NCBI RefSeq assembly: GCF_020514095.1
Contig: NZ_VTKY01000001.1
Span: 372,001 to 436,000 of the forward strand
Direction: 5' to 3'
Length of the DNA stretch: 64,000 bases
From: Synechococcus sp. MU1643
GTDB lineage: Bacteria; Cyanobacteriota; Cyanobacteriia; PCC-6307; Cyanobiaceae
The stretch's first letter is position 1. Each line of letters begins with the position of its first letter. A program made the position numbers and the translations under genes. Positions 43,844-53,410 of the stretch are shown here, in pieces. The notes below the pieces were generated by a model that was given only the letters and a program-made list of their open reading frames with translations, searched no databases and was not told where the DNA came from.

Positions 43844-44842
43844 TCAGTACTTCAGGCTTAAACGCTTCACGATCCACTGGGCAAAAATATTCACGCACAA
43901 GGTCAGAACAATCAGCACAAACGCTGCGTACATCAACGATGACACCTGTGAACCATCCGCCTCACCAAATTGATTGGCCAACATCGCCGCGATGGTGTTT
44001 CCAGGTGCCAGCAGCGACACACTGAAGTTGTTCGAATTGCCGATAATCATCGTGACGGCCATGGTCTCGCCCATGGCACGACCCAACGCCAGCATCACAC
44101 CTCCGATGATCCCGGAAATAGCTGCAGGGAGAATTACATTAATGATTGCGCCCCACCGTGTTGTGCCAACCCCATAGGCCGCCTGGCGGAGTTGTGGTGG
44201 GACCTGATTGAGGCAATCACGGGAAATCGCCGTGATGATCGGCAGGATCATCACTACGAGGATCAATACTGCAGGAATGGTGCCTGGACCCATTGGCGGG
44301 GTGCTGAACAGGGGGAACCAATTGAACAGTTGATAGAGAAGTTCAAGCCCAGGTCTGATGAATGGTTCCATCACAAAAATGGCCCATAGGCCAAGCACTA
44401 CTGATGGAATCGCTGCGAGTAGTTCCACCATCAGGCCGATCACGTCACGGATTCCCTTGGGGATGATGTTTTCGGTGATGAAAATGGCTGTGCCGACCCC
44501 GAGGGGCACCGCAATTAACAAGGCCAGCAGCGATGTGATCAAGGTGCCGTAGATCGCAGCCCCGGCCCCGTACTGATCGTCCACCGGATTCCAGTCCGAG
44601 GTGACCAGAAATTGCCAGCCGTAGCGGGCCATGGAATCCAGGCCCCCCTGGAAAACGACCACAAGGATGGAGAAGAGAACGATCGCCACAACGGAAGCCA
44701 TGGCGATGGCGAGATTTCTGAAACTGTTGTCCACCAACTTTTCCGCAGGTGGACGGCTTCGGAGCAAGTAACGACTGTCCGGGTCGGACATGCATCCAAG
44801 GGCGCGCTCATACAACGTATGACCCGAACCGCTGGAGGTCAT
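43844..44842 (-). CDS. pstC: Phosphate ABC transporter permease PstC
   Basis: This PstC permease has an N-terminal helix (LAIAMASVVAIVLFSILVVVFQGG), VPLGVGTAIFITENIIPKGIRDVIG, the loop ISRDCLNQVPPQLRQAAYGVGTTRWGAIINVILPAAISGIIGG and GETMAVTMIIGNSNNF. ATG 44842 is used; ATG 44791 (SDPDSRYLLR) is also plausible and would leave a longer leader. The leader region holds a CTTAAACC element at 44850-44857 that weakly resembles a cyanobacterial Pho box half-site. It is divergent from dnaK. Confidence 0.93.
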   Translation of the reverse strand: MTSSGSGHTLYERALGCMSDPDSRYLLRSRPPAEKLVDNSFRNLAIAMASVVAIVLFSILVVVFQGGLDSMARYGWQFLVTSDWNPVDDQYGAGAAIYGTLITSLLALLIAVPLGVGTAIFITENIIPKGIRDVIGLMVELLAAIPSVVLGLWAIFVMEPFIRPGLELLYQLFNWFPLFSTPPMGPGTIPAVLILVVMILPIITAISRDCLNQVPPQLRQAAYGVGTTRWGAIINVILPAAISGIIGGVMLALGRAMGETMAVTMIIGNSNNFSVSLLAPGNTIAAMLANQFGEADGSQVSSLMYAAFVLIVLTLCVNIFAQWIVKRLSLKY

Positions 44843-44915
44843 CAAGAACGGTTTAAGCGGGGGGCTGGAGCAGATTTGTACCTGCCGTTAGCGTAGGGAT
44901 CAAGTTTTCAGGGAT

Positions 44916-46907
44916 ATGGGGCGGATCGTCGGAATCGATCTGGGGACCACCAATTCGGTTGTCGCTGTGCTGGAGGCAGGTCGTCCACATGTGATCGCAA
45001 ATGCCGAGGGCGGACGAACCACCCCATCCGTTGTCGGATACACCAAGGATCAGGAACTGCTGGTTGGGCAACTGGCCCGGCGCCAGCTGGTGCTCAGCCC
45101 CCGCAATACCTTTTCCAACCTGAAGCGGTTCGTTGGTCGTGACTGGGACGAACTGGAGGACAGCAGCCTGTCTGTGCCTTATACGGTTCGTGCCAACGAA
45201 CAGGGACAGGTCCGGGTGCCCTGCCCGGTGACCGAGCGGGAGTACGCGCCTGAAGAACTGGTGGCCAGCATCATTCGCAAGCTTGTCGATGATGCTTCCA
45301 CCTATCTGGGTGAACCGGTGGAAGCCGCGGTGGTCACCGTCCCCGCCTATTTCAATGATGCGCAGCGTCAAGCCACCCGCGACGCCGGACGCTTGGCCGG
45401 GATTTCAGTGGAGCGCATCCTCAATGAGCCCACGGCGGCTGCCCTGGCCTACGGATTTGATCGCAGCGCCGTCAAGCGGGTGATGGTCTTTGACCTGGGT
45501 GGAGGCACTTTTGATGTGTCGCTGCTGCGCATCGCCAACGGGGTCTTTGACGTCAAGGCGACGAACGGCGACACCCAACTCGGCGGCAACGACTTCGATC
45601 AGCGCATCGTCAACTGGCTGGCCGATGCCTTTGAGGAGGAGCACAAGGTTGATTTGCGGCGCGACCGTCAGGCGTTACAGCGGTTGACGGAAGCCGCTGA
45701 AAAAGCAAAGCAGGAACTCTCCGGCGTGCTGAGCACCCCGATTTCGCTGCCGTTTATTGCCACCGGCAGCGAGGGGCCGCTTCACATTGAGACGCGTTTG
45801 GACCGCGCCACCTTCGAAGGGCTCTGCCCGGATCTGCTGGATCGTCTGCTGAGTCCGGTCCAAGCGGCCCTGCGTGACTCCGGCTGGGCGGCCGACGACA
45901 TCGATGACGTCGTGCTGGTGGGGGGTGCCACGCGGATGCCGATGGTGCAGCAATTGGTACGCACCCTGGTGCCGATCGACCCCTGCCAATCGGTGAATCC
46001 CGATGAGGTGGTGGCGATCGGTGCTGCGGTGCAGGCCGGAATCCTCACCGGTGAACTCAGGGATCTGCTGCTCAACGACGTCACCCCCCTGTCGCTCGGA
46101 CTTGAGACAATCGGTGGATTGATGAAGGTGCTCATTCCGCGCAACACGCCTATTCCGGTTCGTCAGTCCGATGTGTTCAGTACCTCGGAAGCCAATCAGT
46201 CGTCCGTGGAAATTCATGTCTGGCAAGGGGAGCGCCAGATGGCGACCGACAACAAATCCCTCGGTCGTTTCCGTCTCTCCGGGATACCACCGGCCCCGCG
46301 GGGGGTGCCCCAGGTGCAGGTGGCCTTTGACATCGATGCCAATGGCCTGCTGCAGGTCAGTGCCACCGACCGCACCACGGGCCGGAAGCAGTCGGTGTCG
46401 ATCCAGGGCGGCTCGAACCTCAACGAGGAGGATGTGACCGCTCTGCTGGCGGAAGCCGAGGCCAGAGCTGATGAGGACCGGCGCAAACGCAACCAGATTG
46501 AGCGCCGAAACCGGGCTCAGACCTTGCTTGCCCAGGCGGAACGGCGGCTGCGGGATGCCTCGCTCGAGCTGGGGCCCTATGGAGCCGAACGTCAGCAACG
46601 GGCCGTTGAAATGGCCATGCGTGACGTGCAGGATTGTCTCGCCAACGACGACCTTCAGGAGCTTGATCTCTGCGTGAGTGGTCTGGAGGAGGCGTTGTTC
46701 GGGTTGAACCGTCGTCTGTCGGCGGAACGTCAGGCCGATGGCAGTCCGCTTCAGGGCATTCGCAACACCCTGGGCTCCCTCAAAGATGAGCTATTTGCCG
46801 ATGACTGGGACGACGACCCCTGGGGGCCCCCCAGCCGTCCGGGTGAACGTGGCCATGGTCTGAGCCGTCGTGATCCTGCACCTTGGGACGATGACATCTA
46901 CCGCTGA
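44916..46907 (+). CDS. dnaK: Hsp70 chaperone DnaK (paralogue with acidic Trp-rich tail)
   Basis: This 663-residue Hsp70 has GIDLGTTNSVVAVLE, TVPAYFNDAQRQATRDAGRLAG, FDLGGGTFDVSLL and VLVGGATRMPMVQQLV, followed by a substrate-binding domain (LLNDVTPLSLGLETIGG) and a helical lid. Instead of the bacterial EEVKDKK-type end, the tail reads FADDWDDDPWGPPSRPG...PWDDDIYR, as in divergent cyanobacterial DnaK paralogues. I do not assign DnaK1, 2 or 3. The downstream dnaJ overlaps its end by 17 nt, so the two are probably co-translated partners. Confidence 0.94.
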   Translation: MGRIVGIDLGTTNSVVAVLEAGRPHVIANAEGGRTTPSVVGYTKDQELLVGQLARRQLVLSPRNTFSNLKRFVGRDWDELEDSSLSVPYTVRANEQGQVRVPCPVTEREYAPEELVASIIRKLVDDASTYLGEPVEAAVVTVPAYFNDAQRQATRDAGRLAGISVERILNEPTAAALAYGFDRSAVKRVMVFDLGGGTFDVSLLRIANGVFDVKATNGDTQLGGNDFDQRIVNWLADAFEEEHKVDLRRDRQALQRLTEAAEKAKQELSGVLSTPISLPFIATGSEGPLHIETRLDRATFEGLCPDLLDRLLSPVQAALRDSGWAADDIDDVVLVGGATRMPMVQQLVRTLVPIDPCQSVNPDEVVAIGAAVQAGILTGELRDLLLNDVTPLSLGLETIGGLMKVLIPRNTPIPVRQSDVFSTSEANQSSVEIHVWQGERQMATDNKSLGRFRLSGIPPAPRGVPQVQVAFDIDANGLLQVSATDRTTGRKQSVSIQGGSNLNEEDVTALLAEAEARADEDRRKRNQIERRNRAQTLLAQAERRLRDASLELGPYGAERQQRAVEMAMRDVQDCLANDDLQELDLCVSGLEEALFGLNRRLSAERQADGSPLQGIRNTLGSLKDELFADDWDDDPWGPPSRPGERGHGLSRRDPAPWDDDIYR

Positions 46908-47787
46908 GCCTGATTACTGGTCTCTGCTGGGGGTCGATGCCGACTGCACGGATCAGCAACTGAAACGGGCCTTTCGCCGGGAAGCACGCCGCTGGCATCC
47001 CGATCTCAACAGCAATGACCCCGTTGCTGAGGAGCGCTTCAAGTTGGTCAATGAGGCCTATGCGGTGCTCAGCGATCCCCGCCGGCGTCATGCCTGGCAG
47101 CAGGGGGGTGGATCCAGCTCGGATGTCGCCGATCCTTTTGCCCAGGGCTTCCCTGATTTTGAGGACTACCTCGATGTGATCTTTGGCGGCGGATCAGCTC
47201 AATCGGGCGCTGAGGTTGTGGAAGAGCCCGATCCACCTTTTCGAAGTCCGGTGTCGGCACCGCCGCCACCGCCGCCGGTGCGTGCTGTGGAAGATCTCGA
47301 GTCAGTTGTTCATCTCACCCCGGATCAGGCGCTCCAGGGAACCGTGGTGGAACTGACGCTCGATGACGGCACGATGATCGAGCTGAATACACCTCCCTTT
47401 GCAGGGGATGGCTGGCGTCTGCGGCTTGAAGGCGTTGCCCCCGGTGGCCGTGATCATTTCCTGCAGCTTCGGGTTGTGACCGACGATGGGCTGCGGATTG
47501 ACGGTCTGCGCGTGCTCTACAAGTTGATGCTCTTCCCGCCGGATGCGGCGCTGGGCTGCGCTGTGGATGTACCCACTCTTGATGGACCCGTGACGCTGCA
47601 GGTGCCTCCAGGCTCATCCAGTGGACGTTTGCTGCGGCTGCGGGGGCGCGGTCTGCAGCTGGATGACGAGCGGGGGGACCAGTTGGTGGAGATTGTTGTG
47701 GTGATCCCCTCGGATCTGGGCGATGCGGAACGGGCCCTCTACCGGCGGCTTCAGGAACTGGCGAGCGAATCTGAGCAGGGTGGTTGA
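46891..47787 (+). CDS. DnaJ-type co-chaperone without zinc finger
   Basis: From ATG 46891 the 298-residue protein has an N-terminal J domain (YWSLLGVDADCTDQQLKRAFRREARRWHPDLN, with HPD). A flexible acidic/proline region (VSAPPPPPPVRA) follows, then two DnaJ C-terminal beta domains (DLESVVHLTPDQALQGTVVEL; VDVPTLDGPVTLQVPPGSSSGRLLRLRGRGL). The zinc-finger region is missing, so it is a type II (CbpA-like) protein. Overlap with dnaK indicates a dedicated pair. A client has not been assigned. Confidence 0.92.
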   Translation: MTSTAEPDYWSLLGVDADCTDQQLKRAFRREARRWHPDLNSNDPVAEERFKLVNEAYAVLSDPRRRHAWQQGGGSSSDVADPFAQGFPDFEDYLDVIFGGGSAQSGAEVVEEPDPPFRSPVSAPPPPPPVRAVEDLESVVHLTPDQALQGTVVELTLDDGTMIELNTPPFAGDGWRLRLEGVAPGGRDHFLQLRVVTDDGLRIDGLRVLYKLMLFPPDAALGCAVDVPTLDGPVTLQVPPGSSSGRLLRLRGRGLQLDDERGDQLVEIVVVIPSDLGDAERALYRRLQELASESEQGG

Positions 47788-47831
47788 CGATGGGTGAGAC
47801 TCCGGACCGGTTGATCTGACGATTTTTCCCG

Positions 47832-48275
47832 ATGCGCGTCCACGTCCTGCTCTTTGATGCCGGTACGGAAAGCGAAGGCATCCACTCGCTTGAAATCGCC
47901 GGACGGACGGTGGTTCTGTTGTTTGAGAACCCCGACGATGCCGAGCGTTATGCCGGTCTTCTGGAAGCCCAGGATTTTCCTGTTCCCACGGTGGAGGCCC
48001 TCGACCGAGAAGACGTTGATCTCTTCTGCCGTGAGGCCGGCTATGAGGCTCGCTTGATCGAGTCGGGTTTTGTGCCGAGCAACGACGAGGAGCGTCTGTT
48101 TATGGCACCGCCTCAGAGCAACCGCGATGTGAGCAATTGGCAAGACGACGCTGGTTCCGACGACGCGATGGCTGGGCAGCAGGCTGTGGAGCCGGCGCGC
48201 CAGGGACTGGAGACCGAATCAGAATCGAATCCTGAACTGGATGAGCTGCGGCGGCGCCTGGAAGGTCTGCTCTGA
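47832..48275 (+). CDS. DUF3110 family protein
   Basis: This 147-residue acidic protein of the cyanobacterial/plastid DUF3110 family starts MRVHVLLFDAGTESEGIHSLE and has VVLLFENPDDAERYAGLLEAQDFP, EALDREDVDLFCREAGYEARLI and VPSNDEERLFMAPP. The C-terminal third is a low-complexity Glu/Gln/Ser tail ending in a helix (LDELRRRLEGLL). It is soluble and of unknown function. It is the middle gene of a dnaJ-DUF3110-murQ run with short gaps. Confidence 0.85.
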   Translation: MRVHVLLFDAGTESEGIHSLEIAGRTVVLLFENPDDAERYAGLLEAQDFPVPTVEALDREDVDLFCREAGYEARLIESGFVPSNDEERLFMAPPQSNRDVSNWQDDAGSDDAMAGQQAVEPARQGLETESESNPELDELRRRLEGLL

Positions 48276-48278
48276 GCC

Positions 48279-49229
48279 ATGGCCGTGTTTGACCCCGATC
48301 TGCAACCCTCCAGCGACCGCGGCCATCTGCTCACCGAGCAGAACAACCAGCGCAGTTCACGGCTGGATCAACTCGACACACTGGCGCTGGTGGAGTTGTT
48401 TGCAGACGAGGATCGTCGCCCCCAGGAAGCAGTCGCCGCGGTGGCCCCAGCCCTGGCCCAGGCGGTTGATGCTGTTGCCGAGCGTCTCCGTGCCGGTGGC
48501 CGCCTTTTCTATCTCGGTGCTGGCACCTCTGGACGGCTTGGGGTGTTGGACGCCGCGGAATGTCCGCCCACCTTCTGCAGTGATCCCCAGCAGGTACAAG
48601 GCGTTCTCGCCGGTGGCTCCGCAGCGCTGCTTCTCAGTTCTGAAGGGCTTGAGGACATTGAGGCCGCCGGTCGCGCTGATCTGGAGGAGCGGGGCTTCTG
48701 CGCCAAGGACTGCTTGGTGGGCATCGCTGCCGGCGGTACCACCCCTTACGTGCGCGGTGGACTGGCGTTCGCGACAAATATCGGCGCCCTTGCCATCGCC
48801 ATGGCCTGCGTTCCGGCGGAGCAAGCCCCTCTGCCCTGCGACATTGACATCCGCCTCCTCACGGGCCCTGAGTTGCTGACGGGATCCACCCGGATGAAGG
48901 CTGGAACCGCCACAAAACTGGCGTTGAACACCCTCTCCACAGCCGTGATGGTGAAGTTGGGCAAGGTCTATGGCAATCGGATGGTGGATGTGGCCGCCAG
49001 CAACAGCAAGCTGGTAGACCGCTCATTGCGGATTCTGCGTGATCTGGCTGGCGTGGAGCGGAAGCGGGGGCTGACGCTGCTGGAGGACGCCGGCGGATCG
49101 GTGAAACTCGCCTTACTGATGGCCGCTGCTTCGTTGTCGGTGGATCAGGCCGAAGCTCTGCTGCTGCAGCACGACCAACAGCTGCGTCCAGCCCTGGAGG
49201 CCTGCGGCGCTCAACTGGCGGAGGCCTGA
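48279..49229 (+). CDS. murQ: N-acetylmuramic acid 6-phosphate etherase
   Basis: MurQ cleaves the lactyl ether of MurNAc-6-phosphate, giving GlcNAc-6-P and D-lactate, and so recycles cell-wall sugar. The 316-residue SIS-domain protein has SSRLDQLDTLALVELFADEDR, RLFYLGAGTSGRLGVLDAAECPPTF, GIAAGGTTPYVRGGLAFA, LTGSTRMKAGTATKLALNTLST and YGNRMVDVAASNSKLVDRS. Its start lies 3 nt after the DUF3110 stop. Its 3' end overlaps convergent mtnP by 19 nt. Confidence 0.95.
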   Translation: MAVFDPDLQPSSDRGHLLTEQNNQRSSRLDQLDTLALVELFADEDRRPQEAVAAVAPALAQAVDAVAERLRAGGRLFYLGAGTSGRLGVLDAAECPPTFCSDPQQVQGVLAGGSAALLLSSEGLEDIEAAGRADLEERGFCAKDCLVGIAAGGTTPYVRGGLAFATNIGALAIAMACVPAEQAPLPCDIDIRLLTGPELLTGSTRMKAGTATKLALNTLSTAVMVKLGKVYGNRMVDVAASNSKLVDRSLRILRDLAGVERKRGLTLLEDAGGSVKLALLMAAASLSVDQAEALLLQHDQQLRPALEACGAQLAEA

Positions 49230-50119
49230 TTGAACGTTCCCCAGTAGGGGGCGGTGAACAGATCGAGGTTGGAGCGGGTGTGCGCTGGCACCTGATCCTT
49301 GGGCGTGATCAGGGCATTGGCGAGGGCTGTATGGGCTGGAGAGGCGGGGAGCTCGTGCTTGAACCGCTGCATCAACCCAGTCAGGATCGGTTCGGTGGCC
49401 GAGGCATTGGCCTGGAGGTTGCCGATCACCATCTCCACAGAGACGGCGTCATGGTCTTCGTGCCAGCAATCGAAGTCGGTGACCATGCTTAGGGAGGCAT
49501 AGGCCAGTTCGGCCTCTCGGGCCAGGCGGGCTTCGGTGTGATTGGTCATCCCGATCACCGAACAGCCCCAGGAGCGATAAAGCTTGCTCTCCGCCCGGGT
49601 GGAGAAGGCGGGTCCCTCCATGCAGAGATAAGTGCCACCGCGGTGCAGCTGTCGACCCTCCGGTAAGCCTTGCTCGGCGGCATCGGCTAGTAGGGCACTC
49701 AACTGGGGGCAGAAGGGGTCCGCAAGACTGACGTGGGCGACGCAGCCGTTGCCGAAGAAACTGGCGGGTCGATCACGGGTGCGGTCAATGAACTGATCGG
49801 GCACGACCATGTCGCGCGGCTGCAGATGCCTCTGCAGTGATCCCACCGCCGAGAGCGAGATCAGCCAGCGCACCCCCAGTGAACGCATGGCCCAGATGTT
49901 GGCTCGGTAGGGCACTTCACTGGGGAGCAGATGGTGATGGCGGCCGTGGCGTGCCAGGAAGACGGTCTCGACCCCCTCGAGCTCTCCCAGTCGCAATTGA
50001 TCGGACGTTGCCCCGAAAGGGGTATCGACCGTGCGTTCCTCCACTTGGCGCAAGCCGGGGATCGAATAGAGGCCACTGCCGCCGATCACACCGACGCGAG
50101 ATTTGGAGAGGTCGGGCAT
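49211..50119 (-). CDS. mtnP: S-methyl-5'-thioadenosine phosphorylase
   Basis: MTAP phosphorolyses methylthioadenosine to adenine and methylthioribose-1-phosphate in methionine salvage. From ATG 50119 the 302-residue protein has [87 protein letters not shown] and [22 protein letters not shown]. The TNHTEA segment favours methylthioadenosine over inosine. The longer frame to 50260 is not family-like and would cover the cyclophilin start. Confidence 0.94.
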   Translation of the reverse strand: MPDLSKSRVGVIGGSGLYSIPGLRQVEERTVDTPFGATSDQLRLGELEGVETVFLARHGRHHHLLPSEVPYRANIWAMRSLGVRWLISLSAVGSLQRHLQPRDMVVPDQFIDRTRDRPASFFGNGCVAHVSLADPFCPQLSALLADAAEQGLPEGRQLHRGGTYLCMEGPAFSTRAESKLYRSWGCSVIGMTNHTEARLAREAELAYASLSMVTDFDCWHEDHDAVSVEMVIGNLQANASATEPILTGLMQRFKHELPASPAHTALANALITPKDQVPAHTRSNLDLFTAPYWGTFNQASAS

Positions 50120-50159
50120 GGTCAGCGTCTCATTACACTCCAGTTTTGCTCGCGCCACC

Positions 50160-50603
50160 ATGACCAAGGCCTTGATGGACACTGAAGCAGGCCTGATCGA
50201 GCTCGAGCTGTTCGAAGCCGATGCACCGAACACAGTCGCCAACTTCGTGAAGCTGGCCAAGGACGGCTTTTATGACGGTCTTGCCTTTCACCGCGTCATC
50301 CCCGGCTTCATGGCCCAGGGGGGATGCCCTAACAGTCGTGAGGGCGCCCGCGGCATGGCTGGTACTGGAGGCCCCGGTTATCAGATCGATTGCGAGATCA
50401 ATCAGCAGAAGCACCAGGCCGGCACCCTGGCCATGGCCCATGCCGGTCGCAACACCGGTGGCTCGCAGTTCTACATCTGCCATGAAGGCCAGCCCCACCT
50501 TGATGGCGTGCACACCGTGTTCGGTCACACCGGCAACATGGATGTGGTGCTGAAGCTCGCCAACGGTTCCAAGATCAACAAAGTGACGATCCAGGAAGGC
50601 TGA
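50160..50603 (+). CDS. Peptidyl-prolyl cis-trans isomerase, cyclophilin type
   Basis: This 147-residue single-domain cyclophilin begins [33 protein letters not shown]. It has the active-site [34 protein letters not shown] and [12 protein letters not shown] segments. With no signal peptide, it is a cytosolic foldase. Its stop abuts the ribBA stop tail to tail (TGATCA), leaving no intergenic base. Confidence 0.94.
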   Translation: MTKALMDTEAGLIELELFEADAPNTVANFVKLAKDGFYDGLAFHRVIPGFMAQGGCPNSREGARGMAGTGGPGYQIDCEINQQKHQAGTLAMAHAGRNTGGSQFYICHEGQPHLDGVHTVFGHTGNMDVVLKLANGSKINKVTIQEG

Positions 50604-52263
50604 TCAGGCCCGTGTCCAGTGCAGCAGTGACGGGCCGTTTTCCAGCAGTTCGTCACTGCCCAAGTTGATCAACTCATTGAGTTGATGCTCCACCCGTTCG
50701 AGGGTCTGGGGCGGGTGCAGAGCCATCCGCTCGGTAGGAACGCGCATCAGCCCCACACGTTCGGTCGCTGCCAAGACCGCCAGGCTCTTGAGCAGCGGGG
50801 CTGCATCAGCACCGTCGGGAATCAATTTCCACACAAATTGCGGTCGATCCCAGAGCGCTAAAAGGCGTGGTTCATGCAGGGCCTCGAGGCTGAAGCCCTG
50901 GCGTTGGGCGATGGCTTCCACTTCCTGGCGAATGGTGGGCCAGCTTTCCGGGCCCACGTTCACCGCCAGAGCCAGCACCACGCAGGGACTCTCGGATTCG
51001 AACAAGTGCCCGAGCTTCTCTCGCTTGGCCGCCAGATAGTCAGCGTTGTGAGCGCCGGGGTCCATCACCAGCGGCACCCGTTCCTCCACTTGCAGGCCAT
51101 AGCCGCCGAGGCCGGCGATCTTGCGAGGGTTGTTGGTGAGCAGCCGCAGCCGGTGGATGCCGAGGTCGGAGAGGATCTGCGCGCCAACGCCGTAGTTGCG
51201 CAGATCAGCCGGGAAGCCGAGCCGCTCATTGGCTTCAACGGTGTCGAGCCCCGCTTCCTGGAGGCTGTAGGCCTTCAATTTATTGATCAGGCCGATGCCT
51301 CGACCTTCCTGGCGCAGGTAGACGACAACACCCTCGCCTTCCCACTCGATCTGGCGCAGGGCCGCCTCCAGCTGGGGCCGGCAGTCGCAGCGTAGTGAGC
51401 CGAAGGCATCACCAGTGAGGCATTCGGAATGCATGCGCACCAGCACGGGTTCGCTCAGGGCATTGGGCTCGCCCTTGATCAGAGCGACGTGTTCGGAGCC
51501 ATCCAGTTCGTTGCGGTATCCCACTGCCTGAAAGCTGCCGAAGCGGCTGGGCAATTGGGCCTGAGCCATGCGGCAGACGAAGCGCTCGTTCTCCAGCCGG
51601 TAGCGGATCAGGTCAGCAATGCTGATCAGCTTCAGCCCCCAGCGATCGGCATAGCTGCGCAGCTCCGGCAAACGAGCCATGGAGCCATCGCTGTTCTGGA
51701 TTTCACAGATCACTCCGGAGGGGCTGAGGCCCGCCAGCTGAGCTAGATCCACGGCGGCTTCGGTGTGACCGGCGCGTTTGAGCACGCCGCCGGGGCGGGC
51801 GCGCAGAGGAAAAATATGCCCGGGCCGGCGAAGTTCCGCTGGCCGTGTGGCTGGGTTGAGGGCTACCTGAATCGTGGCGGCGCGGTCTTCGGCGGAGATG
51901 CCGGTGGTCACCCCATGTTCGATGCCGGCATCGATGCTCACGGTGAAGGCCGTTTCATTGGCATCGGTGTTGCGGTCCACCATCAGCGGCAGATCCAGTT
52001 CGTCCAGCCGCTGCCCCTCCATGGCCAGACAGATCAGGCCCCGTGCCTCGGTGGCCATGAAGTTGATCGCTTCAGGGGTGGCGAACTGGGCCGCGCAGAT
52101 CAGATCACCCTCGTTCTCCCGTTGTTCGTCGTCCACCACGACAACGCACTCCCCATTGCGGATCGCCGCAAGGGCGTCGCTGATCGCATCGAACGCAATG
52201 GGTTCGTTCGTGGGGTCAAGGGAACTGGGATTCAGGAGCCTGGTCGTCGGGAGATGCCTTCAT
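50604..52263 (-). CDS. ribBA: Bifunctional DHBP synthase/GTP cyclohydrolase II, 5' end apparently frameshifted
   Basis: RibBA makes the two riboflavin precursors. The DHBP synthase half has [30 protein letters not shown] and [13 protein letters not shown]. The GTP cyclohydrolase II half has the zinc motif [28 protein letters not shown] and [13 protein letters not shown]-terminal extension of about 120 residues follows. The conserved start [20 protein letters not shown] is encoded in frame, but the only canonical start in that frame is GTG 52139 inside the VVVV run. ATG 52263 gives [15 protein letters not shown] then TGA. Removing one C near 52219-52221 would join it to [12 protein letters not shown]. 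Either a 1-nt insertion or error, or a non-AUG start, must be assumed. Confidence 0.85.
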
Positions 52264-52336
52264 TATTGATCTCTGTACGATCGATCGTTGGCTGGTTGGT
52301 TCAATGGCAGGCAAGACAACGTCGGCGGTTGAAGCG

Positions 52337-53410
52337 ATGGCAACGGTGAAGGGCGGACGGGTTGCTGTGATCGGCGCCTCCGGCTACGGCGGCCTGCAGA
52401 CCATCCGTCTGCTTCAGAGCCACCCGGGGCTTTCCGTCAGCTTTCTGGGTGGTGAACGCAGTGCTGGTCAACGCTGGAGCTCCGTCTGTTCCTTCCTTCC
52501 CCTGCCGGACGACCCAACGGTGGAATCGGCGGATCCAGATCGGATTGCGGCCTGCTCCGATTTCGCTGTACTGAGCCTCCCCAACGGACTGGCCTGTCTG
52601 TTGGCACCACAACTGTTGGAGCGGGGTGTGCGGGTGGTGGATCTCTCCGCCGACTTCCGCTACCGCTCTCTGGAGCAGTGGCTGCAGGTCTATGCCAGGG
52701 AGGCCGGCTCCCTCAACCGTCAGGACGCCGAGCTCTGCAGCAGTTCCGTCTACGGCCTGCCGGAATGGAGCGGCCCCGCCATCGCTGACGCGAAGCTTGT
52801 CGCAGCTCCCGGTTGCTTCCCCACCGCCAGCCTGCTGCCTCTGCTGCCGTTCCTTAAGCAGGGTCTGATTGAGACGAGCGGCATCATCATTGACGCCAAG
52901 ACCGGCACCTCCGGGGGGGGTCGGGTGCCGAAGGAGGCGATGCTGCTGGCCGAGGCCTCGGAATCCATCGCGCCCTACGGCGTCATCGGCCATCGCCACA
53001 CCTCTGAAATTGAGCAGATGGCAATGGAGGTGGCTGGCCAGGAGGTGCGGCTTCAGTTCACGCCTCACCTGGTGCCGATGGTGCGTGGTCTGCTCTCTAC
53101 GGTCTATGCCCGCTTGCGCGACCCCGGTCTCACCGCGGAGGATTGCACCACGGTTCTGGATGCGATCTACCGCCACCACCCCTGCGTTGAAGTCCTGCCG
53201 GTGGGCACCTACCCCGCCACCAAGTGGGCGCGCCACACGAACCGTGCTCTGCTGTCTGTTCAGGTGGACAACCGCACGGGCCAGCTGGTGTTGATGAGTG
53301 CCATCGACAACCTGATCAAGGGTCAGGCCGGGCAGGGCGTGCAGTGCCTCAACCTGATGGCGGGTCTTGCTCCGGAGACGGGGCTGCCGTTGCAGTCGTT
53401 CTATCCCTGA
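52337..53410 (+). CDS. argC: N-acetyl-gamma-glutamyl-phosphate reductase
   Basis: ArgC is the NADPH-dependent third enzyme of arginine synthesis. It has GRVAVIGASGYGGLQTIRLLQSHPG, VVDLSADFRYRS, VYGLPEW, the catalytic-cysteine motif KLVAAPGCFPTASLLPLLP, IIDAKTGTSGGGR and GHRHTSEIEQ. ATG 52337 is used; the open frame extends to ATG 52304. It is divergent from ribBA and overlaps the purN stop by 10 nt at its 3' end. Confidence 0.95.
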   Translation: MATVKGGRVAVIGASGYGGLQTIRLLQSHPGLSVSFLGGERSAGQRWSSVCSFLPLPDDPTVESADPDRIAACSDFAVLSLPNGLACLLAPQLLERGVRVVDLSADFRYRSLEQWLQVYAREAGSLNRQDAELCSSSVYGLPEWSGPAIADAKLVAAPGCFPTASLLPLLPFLKQGLIETSGIIIDAKTGTSGGGRVPKEAMLLAEASESIAPYGVIGHRHTSEIEQMAMEVAGQEVRLQFTPHLVPMVRGLLSTVYARLRDPGLTAEDCTTVLDAIYRHHPCVEVLPVGTYPATKWARHTNRALLSVQVDNRTGQLVLMSAIDNLIKGQAGQGVQCLNLMAGLAPETGLPLQSFYP

